Below are positions 1-6,645 of a stretch of DNA of 6,645 nt, piece by piece. Positions within the stretch are counted from its first letter, which is position 1. Each line of letters begins with the position of its first letter. The position numbers and the translations under genes were made by a program. Under the pieces are notes generated by a model. That model ran no database searches. It had not been told where the DNA came from and worked only from the letters and a program-made list of their open reading frames with translations. The stretch is from Chloroflexota bacterium. Lineage in GTDB: Bacteria; Chloroflexota; Limnocylindria; Limnocylindrales; CSP1-4. The stretch covers positions 1 to 6,645 of the forward strand of contig JANYAA010000490.1 in the NCBI GenBank assembly GCA_025355255.1, given 5' to 3'.

Positions 1-554
1 CTGCCGCCCGCGGTTTCGCATATATCTACTCAAGCGGACGCCCGGTCTCCACGCTGAACAAGGACTTCCTGTTCATCGGCGGCGGCGACATCCTTGGCGT
101 CCCCCTGCCCATCGTGATCTTCTTGACCGTCGTCGTGTTGATGCACCTGATGCTGACGTACACGCGATTTGGCCGGCACATCTATGCCATCGGTGGCAAC
201 GAGGTTGCTGCCCGGGTCTCCGGCATCAACGTCGGACGCACCAAGGTGTTCATCTACCTGATCTCGGGCATGCTCGCGGGTCTCGGCGGTGTCGTTCTCA
301 CCGCGCGCGTTCAGTCCGCCACACCGGCCTTGGGCATGGGCTTCGAGCTCGACGCCATCGCTTCGGCCGTCATTGGCGGCACGTCATTCGCGGGCGGTAT
401 CGGCACGGTGTGGGGCACGGTTGTCGGCGCGCTGATCATCGGCGTCATGAACAACGGCCTTGACTTGCTGAACGTCTCGCCGTTCTACCAGCAGGTGGTG
501 AAGGGCGTGATCATCGTCGTCGCGATCATCATCGACGAGCGCAAGAACCGCTAG
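1..554 (+). CDS. Sugar/polyol ABC transporter permease, RbsC type, C-terminal part
   Basis: The reading frame is open from the window edge (first full codon at position 3) to the TAG at 552-554, so the N-terminus lies outside. About 183 residues are visible, roughly the C-terminal half of a usual 320-350-residue permease. Several hydrophobic membrane segments can be seen, for example [17 protein letters not shown], a long Leu/Gly-rich segment after [10 protein letters not shown], and a final [14 protein letters not shown]. Between the first two lies the cytoplasmic loop [23 protein letters not shown], the hallmark of the BPD_transp_2 (RbsC/XylH/IatP) family that contacts the ATPase. The block [34 protein letters not shown] is also typical. 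These proteins form the inner-membrane channel of CUT2-type importers for ribose, xylose, inositol and similar compounds. Inositol as substrate is inferred only from the neighbouring iol genes. It is probably the last gene of its transcription unit, since a hairpin follows. Confidence 0.93.
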   Translation, partial: AARGFAYIYSSGRPVSTLNKDFLFIGGGDILGVPLPIVIFLTVVVLMHLMLTYTRFGRHIYAIGGNEVAARVSGINVGRTKVFIYLISGMLAGLGGVVLTARVQSATPALGMGFELDAIASAVIGGTSFAGGIGTVWGTVVGALIIGVMNNGLDLLNVSPFYQQVVKGVIIVVAIIIDERKNR

Positions 555-593
555 GGGCTGTTCCACCCTCGCTCCGCGCTCCGCCTTGCTCTC

Positions 594-625
594 ACGCCGG
601 GGCCTGCCTCCACGGGCTCCGGCGT
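594..625 (+). terminator. Hairpin after the permease, likely transcription terminator
   Basis: Bases 594-606 pair with 613-625 around a 6-nt loop, giving a 13-bp stem that includes two G-T wobbles. It starts 39 bp after the permease stop codon. No clean T-run follows (TCGGTCTGTCT), so it is not a textbook intrinsic terminator, but the position and stability fit an operon end. Confidence 0.5.
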
Positions 626-694
626 CGGTCTGTCTGGGCGGGGCGAATGCGCCTAGGACGGTTAGATCGGCAGTCGCTCGGGCGAGTACCTGTT

Positions 695-835
695 GTTCAA
701 TCCGAATGAACGCCGGAGCCTCGGTGCGCCCATGCTGTTCATACCGAGTGAACACCAAGGAGAACTGGCTTGCGCCTGTTCACTCCGAATCAATGCCAAT
801 GACGTCGGCGGGCACGTTGTGGCCTTCGGACTGAA
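695..835. repeat. Palindrome array 1 (upstream of the iclR-iolD-tal cluster)
   Basis: Two good 17-bp dyads, one weaker dyad and a half-site lie in the 374-bp non-coding stretch before iclR. Site 1 is GTTCAATCCGAATGAAC (695-711, centre 703). Site 2 is GTTCATACCGAGTGAAC (737-753, centre 745). Site 3 is GTTCACTCCGAATCAAT (778-794, centre 786), whose right arm has one mismatch in TGAA. A half-site TGAA at 832-835 is preceded by TCGGA, the reverse complement of the TCCGA seen in the centres of sites 1 and 3, and would have its centre at 828. Centre-to-centre distances are 42, 41 and 42 bp, about four turns of B-DNA, so all would face the same side of the helix. Bound by a dimer, these could be operators for the adjacent IclR protein, since IclR-family operators are often palindromes of about 15 bp. 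That pairing is inference. Nothing else is evident in 626-694. Confidence 0.8.
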
Positions 836-893
836 TATCGGCTGCCCGGGCCACTGCCAGTGACCCCTGATGTCTTGTTGCGTCCTGCGCATC

Positions 894-922
894 TTGCACC
901 AGCGGGCGCTGCGCATTATGCT
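894..922 (+). promoter_or_regulatory. Candidate iclR promoter, possibly for a leaderless transcript
   Basis: TTGCAC (894-899) and TATGCT (917-922) are separated by exactly 17 bp. They match the sigma-70 consensus at 3/6 and 4/6 positions. Transcription would begin about 7 bp after the -10 box, that is at or next to the GTG at 929. The match is modest and this is a prediction only. Confidence 0.3.
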
Positions 923-928
923 GCGTCG

Positions 929-1696
929 GTGAGCACCATCCAGTCCCTCGAGCGGGGTTTGCGCATCTTGGACCTCCTCGCTGAGGCCGATGACGATCCG
1001 ATGCGCCGCGGGCGTGGCGTGCCGATTGCGGTGCTTGCAGCCGAGTTGGACGTCCACAGGACCAGCGCGCTGCGCCTCATCCGGACGCTCGTCGCCGCAG
1101 GCTTCGCAGTACCGGCGGACGGGCGCAGCGGCTACCGGCTCGGGCCGGCAATGCGCCGCGAAACCATGCCTGGTATCGCGACACAGCGCCTGAAGCGCGC
1201 CGCCCGCGCCTATTTGGAAGCTCTGGTGGACCTGACGGGGGAGTGTGCCCACGTCGCCGTTGCTGATGGCGGCCGCGCGCTCGTGATCGATGATGTCGAG
1301 ACCGACAATCCCCTCCGCGTCGTCCTCACCAGCGGCCGTCACGTGGCGCTCCACTGCACGTCGGCAGGCAAGGCGCTCCTGGCCTTCGGGCTCGCGGACA
1401 TACCGGCCACCCTGCCCGGCCGCACGGCCAACACCATCACCACGCGCGTGGCGCTCGAGGCGGAGCTGGCGCGCATCCGCGAGGAAGGCGTGGCGGTGGA
1501 CGACGAGGAGAACGACGAGTACACGCGCTGCATCTCGGCCCCGGTCTATGGGCCGGCTGGGCGCGCAATCGCAGTCATCGGCATCGACGCACCCAGCGTG
1601 CGCCTCACAGCAGAACGGATCCCGGAGGCTGCGGCGCACGTGGCGGCCGTGGCCGCGAAGCTATCGACAGCACTCGGAATGGCCAAGACGGCCTAA
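929..1696 (+). CDS. IclR-family transcriptional regulator
   Basis: From GTG 929 the protein has 255 residues, the usual IclR size. The N-terminal winged helix-turn-helix opens with STIQSLERGLRILDLLAE (residues 2-19). The recognition helix is near HRTSALRLIRTL (43-54) and the wing ends in GYRLG. The C-terminal effector-binding domain runs from about residue 80 and includes HCTSAGKALLAFG, EEGVAVDDEE and ISAPVYGPAGRAIAVIGI, all characteristic of IclR effector domains. An earlier in-frame GTG at 860 would add 23 residues not typical of the family. Neither start has a clear ribosome binding site; 929 is preferred because family members begin just before the SLERG motif and a promoter-like pair ends there. 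It lies 34 bp before iolD in the same direction, so it is probably the local regulator of inositol genes, and array 1 upstream suggests autoregulation. The inducer cannot be read from sequence. An acidic/basic insert (DDDPMRRGRG, about 21-30) lengthens the loop before helix 2. Confidence 0.92.
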   Translation: MSTIQSLERGLRILDLLAEADDDPMRRGRGVPIAVLAAELDVHRTSALRLIRTLVAAGFAVPADGRSGYRLGPAMRRETMPGIATQRLKRAARAYLEALVDLTGECAHVAVADGGRALVIDDVETDNPLRVVLTSGRHVALHCTSAGKALLAFGLADIPATLPGRTANTITTRVALEAELARIREEGVAVDDEENDEYTRCISAPVYGPAGRAIAVIGIDAPSVRLTAERIPEAAAHVAAVAAKLSTALGMAKTA

Positions 1697-1714
1697 TCGC
1701 CAAGACGGCGCAGC

Positions 1715-1723
1715 GGAGGAGGA
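1715..1723 (+). promoter_or_regulatory. Strong ribosome binding site of iolD
   Basis: GGAGGAGGA ends 7 nt before the GTG at 1731. It fixes the iolD start there, although the frame is open far upstream through iclR. Confidence 0.85.
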
Positions 1724-1730
1724 CCATCAC

Positions 1731-3638
1731 GTGGCAACCGTTCGACTCACCACCGGTCAGGCGATCATCAACTACCTGATCGCGCAGCATGTCGAGCGTG
1801 ACGGCGCTGAGCACCGCTTCTTCGCGGGTCTCTGGGGCATCTTCGGCCACGGCAACATCGGCGGTGTCGCCCAGGCGATTCAGCAGGCCGAAGCCAACTT
1901 TCCCTATTACCTGACCCGCAACGAGCAGGCGATGGTCCACGCGGCGGTGGGCTACGCGAAGTTGCGCAACCGTCTTGGCGCGTTCGCCTGCCTGACCTCC
2001 ATTGGCCCGGGCGCCACAAACATGGTCACCGGTGCCGCGTCCGCCACCATCAACCATGTCCCGGTGCTGCTGATGGCGGGCGACGCCTTTGCTGAGCGCG
2101 TCCAGTCGCCGGTGCTTCAGCAGCTGGAGTTCCAAGGCTCGCAGGACACCAGCGCCAGCGACGCGTTCCGCCCTGTGGTGCGCTACTGGGACCGCATCAA
2201 CCGGCCCGAGCAGGTCATCACGGTCATGCCCGAGGTGATGCGCATCCTGACGTCCCCGGCCGACACGGGCGCCGTGTACCTGGGCCTGCCCCAGGACATC
2301 CAGACGTACGCCTTCGACTACCCCACAGAGATGTTCCAGAAGCGTGTCTGGGCCATCCCGCGCAACCGGCCTGACCGGTACTCGCTGGCGGCTGCTGCCG
2401 CCTGGATCCGCGAGGCGAAGCACCCGGTGATCTTCGCCGGCGGCGGTGTCCGCTACAGCGAGGCGGCCGATGCCCTGCGCGCCTTTGCCGAGCAGACGGG
2501 CATTCCCGTGGCCGAGACGCACGCGGGCAAGGGCGCCATGCCCTATGACCATCCGCTGAGCCTCGGCGGCGCCGGTGTGTCTGGCACGCTTGCGGCCAAC
2601 GTCATCGGCCCCGAAGCCGATCTCGTCATCGGCATCGGCACCCGGTTCACGGACTTCCCCACGGCGTCCAAGACCGCGTTCCAGGACCCGAACGTGCGGT
2701 TCATCAACATCAACGTGGCGGAGTTTGACGCCTACAAGCACGCCGCCATTCCGCTGGTGGGCGACGCCCGCGCAACGCTTGAGGAGCTGGCGGTCGCCGT
2801 CGCCGGTTACTCCACGGCGCCCGAGTATCGCCAGCGGGTCGCGGCGCTCAACCGCGAGTGGGACGCCGAGGTCACGCGCGTGTACAGCCTCAGCGTGGGC
2901 GACATCCTCACCCAGGGCGAGGTGATCGGCGCAGTGGAGGCGTCATCCGGGCCGCGCGACGTTGTGGTCACGTCGGCTGGCTCTCTGCCGGGCGACCTGC
3001 TCAAGCTCTGGCGCTCGCGCGACGTGTCCAGCTACCAGGTGGAGTACGGCTACTCCACGATGGGCTACGAGATCGCCGGAGGCGTGGGCGCAAAGCTTGC
3101 CGCGGGCGACCGCGAGGTCTACGTCATGGTTGGCGACGGGTCCTTCCAGATGATGTCCAACGAGATCACGACGGCCGTTCAGGAGGGGCTCAAGCTCATC
3201 ATCGTGGTGGTGGACAACAAGGGCTACTCCAGCGTCGGCCGCGTGTCCGAGCAAGTGGGCGCCGAGGGCTTTGGCTGTCACTACCGCTATCGCACGGCGT
3301 CCGGCAAGTACGACGGCGCCGAGATCCAGCTGGACTTCGTCAAGATGTGCCAGGGCATGGGCGCCAAGGCGCTGGAGGTCACAACGCTGCCGGAGCTTCG
3401 CGCGGCGCTGACCGATGCCCGCGCCGGCACCGAAACCGTGTGTATCGTGGTCCAGACTGACTGGGACGAGCGCGTCCGCGGCTACGCAAACTCCTGGTGG
3501 GAGATGGCCACGCCGATGGTGTCCGAGATGCCCGCGGTGAACGCCGCGCGCGTGGAGTTTGACCGCAACAAGGGCCGCCAGCGGTACCTGATGATCCCGG
3601 GCGCGCCCTACCAGCACACCGCGTCTGACGGCGAGTAG
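1731..3638 (+). CDS. iolD: 3D-(3,5/4)-trihydroxycyclohexane-1,2-dione hydrolase (IolD)
   Basis: This thiamine-diphosphate enzyme (EC 3.7.1.22) opens the ring of the trihydroxycyclohexanedione formed from inosose, giving 5-deoxy-D-glucuronate in the cytoplasm. The 635-residue product has the normal IolD length. The N-terminal PYR domain contains the IolD signature WGIFGHGNIGG (about 35-45) and the ThDP-activating glutamate E65 in LTRNEQAMVHAA. A central domain follows around 200-340. The C-terminal PP domain has MGYEIAGGVGAKLA and the ThDP/Mg motif from GDG (468-470) to DN (495-496). The FGHGN signature separates it from acetolactate synthase, the closest alternative. The start is the GTG at 1731, set by a strong ribosome binding site; the frame upstream of it is just the open shadow of iclR. 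The stop is 4 bp before the transaldolase-family gene, so the two are surely co-transcribed. Confidence 0.96.
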   Translation: MATVRLTTGQAIINYLIAQHVERDGAEHRFFAGLWGIFGHGNIGGVAQAIQQAEANFPYYLTRNEQAMVHAAVGYAKLRNRLGAFACLTSIGPGATNMVTGAASATINHVPVLLMAGDAFAERVQSPVLQQLEFQGSQDTSASDAFRPVVRYWDRINRPEQVITVMPEVMRILTSPADTGAVYLGLPQDIQTYAFDYPTEMFQKRVWAIPRNRPDRYSLAAAAAWIREAKHPVIFAGGGVRYSEAADALRAFAEQTGIPVAETHAGKGAMPYDHPLSLGGAGVSGTLAANVIGPEADLVIGIGTRFTDFPTASKTAFQDPNVRFININVAEFDAYKHAAIPLVGDARATLEELAVAVAGYSTAPEYRQRVAALNREWDAEVTRVYSLSVGDILTQGEVIGAVEASSGPRDVVVTSAGSLPGDLLKLWRSRDVSSYQVEYGYSTMGYEIAGGVGAKLAAGDREVYVMVGDGSFQMMSNEITTAVQEGLKLIIVVVDNKGYSSVGRVSEQVGAEGFGCHYRYRTASGKYDGAEIQLDFVKMCQGMGAKALEVTTLPELRAALTDARAGTETVCIVVQTDWDERVRGYANSWWEMATPMVSEMPAVNAARVEFDRNKGRQRYLMIPGAPYQHTASDGE

Positions 3639-3642
3639 AGAC

Positions 3643-4722
<1,080 letters not shown>

Positions 4723-4726
4723 GGGA

Positions 4727-4768
4727 GCCGGCGCGCTTCCGGCGGAAGCGCGCCGGAAGCGCGCCGGC
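4727..4768 (+). terminator. GC-rich hairpin with a duplicated 3' arm after the transaldolase gene
   Basis: GCCGGCGCGCTTCC (4727-4740) is perfectly complementary to GGAAGCGCGCCGGC (4755-4768), giving a 14-bp stem with a 14-nt loop. The loop itself holds another copy of the 3' arm, GGAAGCGCGCC (4744-4754), which can pair instead with 4730-4740 in an 11-bp stem with a 3-nt loop. It begins 4 bp after the stop codon. No T-run follows, so it may end transcription in a Rho-assisted way or protect the mRNA 3' end. Confidence 0.6.
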
Positions 4769-4784
4769 GCCCTCATCGCACCTC

Positions 4785-4933
4785 TTCGCTCCGAGCGAAC
4801 GGCTTCAGCTGTAGCGACCTCGCTTGTTCGCACTGAGCGGAATGCGGGCAGGCTGCGCGCGTGGGGACCCCCCGATTTCGCTGTATGCGAACAGCCGCGG
4901 TTGGTCGTGTCCCGGGTGCTCGCTGTTTGCGAA
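4785..4933. repeat. Palindrome array 2 (between convergent genes), TTCG/CGAA type
   Basis: Four 15-bp dyads occur: TTCGC-TCCGA-GCGAA (4785-4799, centre 4792), TTCGC-ACTGA-GCGGA (4827-4841, centre 4834, one mismatch), TTCGC-TGTAT-GCGAA (4877-4891, centre 4884) and CTCGC-TGTTT-GCGAA (4919-4933, centre 4926, one mismatch). Centre spacings are 42, 50 and 42 bp. All four have G at the fourth position and C opposite, unlike arrays 1 and 3. The array fills most of the 243-bp gap between the 3' ends of the transaldolase gene and iolB, where no promoter for either flanking gene is expected. No coding region is supported in this gap. Confidence 0.8.
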
Positions 4934-4965
4934 ATCCGTGGATGTCGGACCGTCCGGCACGGGCC

Positions 4966-5817
4966 TTACCGCTCGGCCGCTTTGGGTGCGGCCGGGCTCC
5001 AGTTCATCAGCCACTCGTGGTCCTGGTCGATGGTGAAGTGCCACTCCCGGTTTGGCCCCGCCATGATGTTGAGGAACCAGCAGTCGTAGCCCGCCGGCAC
5101 GCCCACCGGGTGGTACCCGCGCGGGACCAGCACGAGATCGCCGTCCATCGGCGTCATCGTCTCGTCCAGCGAGCGATCCTGCGTGTACACCCGGGTGAAC
5201 GCAAAGCCTTGCGGCTTGGCGAACCGGTAGTAGTAGAGCTCCTCGAGCGCCGCCTCCACCGGCGGGTTCTCTGTGTCGTGCTTGTGCGGCGGGTAGCTGC
5301 ACCAGTTGCCGCCCGGCGTGAACGCCTCAAACGAGATCAGCCGTCCGGCCTGCGAACCCCCAGGCGGCAGCAGATGGTGAATGCGGCGGGCGGTGTTGCC
5401 GGAACCGCGGTCCTCAACAAGGATCTCCGACGCCCGGATGTGGGCCGTCCGCTGCACCGGTCCACCGGGGGCTGCCGCCACGCCAACCAGCGCCGCGGTC
5501 TGGGCCACAACCGAGATATCGAGACCGGGCTCCACGATGACCACCTCCGCCGGCGGCCCGTCAAACACGGAGATGCGCGAACCCACCGGCGCGAACACCT
5601 GCGACCCCGCCCGCACCGACGCATACCCCTCCAGCAGCAGCACCAGACGCTCCTCGTCATCGGCAGCGCGGGTGACCTGCTGGCCTGGCTCCAAGCGGTA
5701 GACGTGGAATGTGGTCCAGGTCCAGCCCGCAGTCGCCGGGTCGATGGCGCACACCAGCCCGTCCGCATCTCGCGGCAGCGCTCGACGGAGCAGCGGATGG
5801 TCGGCGGGGGAGGGCAT
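4966..5817 (-). CDS. iolB: 5-deoxy-glucuronate isomerase (IolB)
   Basis: This cytoplasmic enzyme (EC 5.3.1.30) converts 5-deoxy-D-glucuronate, the IolD product, to 5-dehydro-2-deoxy-D-gluconate. The protein has 283 residues, within the usual IolB range of about 265-300, and belongs to the KduI/IolB bicupin family. The metal-binding cupin in the second half is clear: CSYPPHKHD gives H178 and H180, EELYYYRF gives E193 and RGYHPVGVPAGYD gives H236. Other family blocks are ISFEAFTPGGNW (161-172) and the C-terminal PNREWHFTIDQDHEWL (255-270). The start is the ATG read from 5817, preceded on the minus strand by AAGGA (5827-5831) at 9 nt. It is transcribed towards the iclR-iolD cluster and divergently from the iolE-like gene, so array 3 lies upstream of both. 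The TAA stop is at 4966-4968, 33 bp from the last dyad of array 2. Confidence 0.95.
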   Translation of the reverse strand: MPSPADHPLLRRALPRDADGLVCAIDPATAGWTWTTFHVYRLEPGQQVTRAADDEERLVLLLEGYASVRAGSQVFAPVGSRISVFDGPPAEVVIVEPGLDISVVAQTAALVGVAAAPGGPVQRTAHIRASEILVEDRGSGNTARRIHHLLPPGGSQAGRLISFEAFTPGGNWCSYPPHKHDTENPPVEAALEELYYYRFAKPQGFAFTRVYTQDRSLDETMTPMDGDLVLVPRGYHPVGVPAGYDCWFLNIMAGPNREWHFTIDQDHEWLMNWSPAAPKAAER

Positions 5818-5870
5818 CGGGCTGGGTCCTTGCTGGGTGGGCCGGAGGTTCGGCGGAGTTGGCTGCCTCC

Positions 5871-5876
5871 AGCATA
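5871..5876 (-). promoter_or_regulatory. Candidate -10 element for iolB
   Basis: Read on the minus strand this is TATGCT, the same hexamer as the candidate -10 before iclR, about 54 bp upstream of the iolB ATG. No convincing -35 box lies at normal spacing, so support is weak. Confidence 0.2.
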
Positions 5877-5900
5877 TGACTCAGGCGCACAACCCGGCCC

Positions 5901-5924
5901 GGCGGCGCGGCGGCGCGGCGGCGT
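5901..5924. repeat. Short tandem repeat, GGCGGCGC x3
   Basis: An 8-bp unit occurs three times in a row, with the last base of the third copy changed to T. It lies upstream of iolB between the candidate promoter and array 3. It may be only a low-complexity GC tract. Confidence 0.6.
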
Positions 5925-5953
5925 CCCGGCCACACCGACCCGACCCGACACTT

Positions 5954-6104
5954 TTCACTAAGAGTGAACAAGTCGCCCCGCCGGAACCTCGTTTGTTCAC
6001 TAGGTATGAAATCTGCCGGTTCTCGAGCCCGACGCAGGGTCGAATCGACTGGTCCGGCCGGTACGAGACGCCCTTTGGCTCCTGTTCTGTTCACTCTTTG
6101 TGAA
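5954..6104. repeat. Palindrome array 3 (between divergent iolB and the iolE-like gene), TTCA/TGAA type
   Basis: Three clear 15-bp dyads are present: TTCAC-TAAGA-GTGAA (5954-5968, centre 5961), TTCAC-TAGGT-ATGAA (5996-6010, centre 6003) and TTCAC-TCTTT-GTGAA (6090-6104, centre 6097). The first two are 42 bp apart and the third is 94 bp further. Exactly 42 bp before the third is a differently built dyad, ACTGG-TCCGG-CCGGT (6048-6062, centre 6055), which would give 42-52-42 spacing, close to the 42-50-42 of array 2. The array lies about 85-100 bp or more from both candidate core promoters, so it looks like an upstream control region rather than a set of promoter-blocking operators. Confidence 0.8.
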
Positions 6105-6154
6105 ATCTGCGGGTGCTGGCATCGGGAGCTCGGGTCTAGAAGGCGATAGGGGCC

Positions 6155-6172
6155 GCCGACGTGGCCGACGTC
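6155..6172. repeat. 9-bp tandem repeat, GCCGACGT(G/C) x2
   Basis: GCCGACGTG is directly followed by GCCGACGTC, in the leader-proximal part of the intergenic region before the iolE-like gene. It holds two ACGT cores 9 bp apart. No function can be assigned. Confidence 0.5.
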
Positions 6173-6184
6173 GTGAAATAGGGG

Positions 6185-6213
6185 CTTCCACGGTCCACGC
6201 AATCGATTACAAT
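6185..6213 (+). promoter_or_regulatory. Candidate promoter of the iolE-like gene
   Basis: TACAAT (6208-6213) matches the sigma-70 -10 consensus at 5 of 6 bases. It stands out in GC-rich surroundings. The hexamer 17 bp upstream, CTTCCA (6185-6190), is a poor -35 box. Transcription from about 6220 would give a leader of about 97 nt. Confidence 0.4.
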
Positions 6214-6303
6214 CGGACCCAGCGCGATCCTCAGGGCGCACACGCCGCGACCTGGGGACCGCTGCCTCCTTCCCGCGCCCCTCATGCAATTGTCTGGCCA
6301 TAC

Positions 6304-6308
6304 AGGAG
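6304..6308 (+). promoter_or_regulatory. Ribosome binding site of the iolE-like gene
   Basis: AGGAG lies 8 nt before the GTG at 6317 and decides that start. Confidence 0.75.
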
Positions 6309-6316
6309 CAACCCCG

Positions 6317-6645
6317 GTGACCACCGACTACCCGAAGCTCCACCTCGGCACCGCCCCCGACAGCTGGGGCGTCTGGAACCCCAGCGGCGACCCGCTGCAG
6401 ACCCCGTGGGAGCGCTACCTCGATGAGGCGGCCGCCGCAGGCTACAAGTACAGCGAGCTGGGGCCCTTCGGCTACCTCCCCAAGGACGCCGGCATCATCC
6501 GCGAGGCGTACGTCAAGCGCGGCCTCACGCTCACCGGCGGCACAGTGGCCATGGGCCTCCAGCACGGCAAGTCTGCGCTTGAGCAGGCCAAGGCCGACTG
6601 TGACGCCGAGATGGCGATCCTTGGTCCCAACGGCGCTAAGCACCT
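6317..6645 (+). CDS. IolE/IolH-like sugar phosphate isomerase/epimerase (TIM barrel), N-terminal part
   Basis: The frame starts at GTG 6317 behind a good ribosome binding site and runs open off the window end, giving about 109 residues of a protein usually near 300. The N-terminus KLHLGTAPDSWGVWNPSGDP, then TPWERYLDEAAAAGYKYSELGPFGYLPKD and the strand RGLTLTGGTVAMGLQHG, match the xylose-isomerase-like TIM-barrel family (AP_endonuc_2). In particular they resemble the subgroup found in inositol operons of high-GC bacteria and annotated as inosose dehydratase or IolE/IolH-like. As IolE (EC 4.2.1.44) it would dehydrate 2-keto-myo-inositol to the substrate of IolD. The metal-binding and catalytic residues after strand 4 lie outside the window, so dehydratase versus epimerase cannot be decided here. 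It is divergent from iolB and shares the array 3 region with it. Confidence 0.85.
   Translation, partial: MTTDYPKLHLGTAPDSWGVWNPSGDPLQTPWERYLDEAAAAGYKYSELGPFGYLPKDAGIIREAYVKRGLTLTGGTVAMGLQHGKSALEQAKADCDAEMAILGPNGAKH

Noticed and set aside
674..686. Fifth dyad in array 1 (TCGC-TCGG-GCGA)
   Set aside because: It has a shorter spacer and does not fall at the 42-bp interval.
662..1639. Long minus-strand open frame (325 codons) opposite iclR
   Set aside because: It is antisense to a clear IclR protein and its translation is Arg/Ala/His-rich with no recognisable domain, as expected from high-GC codon bias.
1290..1730. Upstream extension of the iolD frame
   Set aside because: It overlaps iclR in another frame, reads as low-complexity Arg/Ser/Pro, and a strong ribosome binding site fixes the start at 1731.
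1605..2741. Minus-strand open frame of 378 codons opposite iolD
   Set aside because: Shadow of iolD; no family features, and iolD is well supported.
4946..4956. Palindrome CGGACCGTCCG as iolB terminator
   Set aside because: Only one unpaired central base, no T-run on the minus strand and no fit to the array; unlikely to form a working terminator.
4861..5961. Plus-strand open frame of 366 codons opposite iolB
   Set aside because: Antisense to iolB, whose cupin metal ligands and family motifs are clear; the translation is Arg/His/Pro-rich noise.
6039..6049. Perfect palindrome GTCGAATCGAC in array 3
   Set aside because: Its half-site and size differ from the array dyads and short palindromes of this kind are common in GC-rich DNA; its 41-bp distance from the second dyad may be chance.
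4785..6104. CRISPR array
   Set aside because: The repeated unit is only about 15 bp, varies between copies, has a variable centre, and there are only three or four units; no cas gene is visible.
5657..6643. Minus-strand open frame of 328 codons across the iolB-iolE-like intergenic region
   Set aside because: It overlaps the iolB start, array 3 and the iolE-like gene, and shows no domain.

Overview
The window is part of a myo-inositol catabolism locus from a high-GC bacterium. Codon third positions are strongly G/C, several genes start with GTG, and the protein sequences read like those of Chloroflexota or Actinomycetota. The phylum is an impression from the sequences, not something the window proves.

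Layout. (1) 1-554, +: the C-terminal part of an RbsC-type sugar/polyol ABC permease, followed by a strong hairpin at 594-625. (2) 555-928: intergenic, with a regularly spaced set of 17-bp palindromes. (3) 929 (or 860)-1696, +: an IclR-family regulator. It leads a tight cluster with iolD (1731-3638, +) and a transaldolase-family gene (3643-4722, +), with gaps of 34 and 4 bp. (4) 4723-4965: a gap between convergent genes, with a long GC hairpin and a second palindrome array. (5) 4966-5817, -: iolB. (6) 5818-6316: a divergent intergenic region with a third palindrome array and candidate promoters. (7) 6317 to the window end, +: the N-terminal part of an IolE/IolH-like TIM-barrel protein.

How the genes fit together. 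The permease would import inositol or a related polyol. The IolE-like protein would dehydrate 2-keto-myo-inositol, IolD would hydrolyse the resulting trione ring to 5-deoxyglucuronate, and IolB would isomerise this to 5-dehydro-2-deoxygluconate. A kinase (IolC) and an aldolase (IolJ) are then expected but not visible here. The transaldolase-family protein carries the Schiff-base lysine, but has Gln where classical transaldolase has its catalytic Glu. This is the pattern of fructose-6-phosphate aldolase, so it is a candidate for the missing aldol-cleavage step.

The most unusual signal is non-coding. All three larger intergenic regions carry a family of short dyads (TTCR-N7-YGAA, usually extended to GTTCR...YGAAC) set 41-42 bp apart, four helical turns, in groups of three or four. 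The half-site is TTCA/TGAA in the first and third arrays and TTCG/CGAA in the second. Arrays 2 and 3 share flanking sequence and internal order. Array 2 lies between convergent genes, where ordinary promoter operators are not expected.
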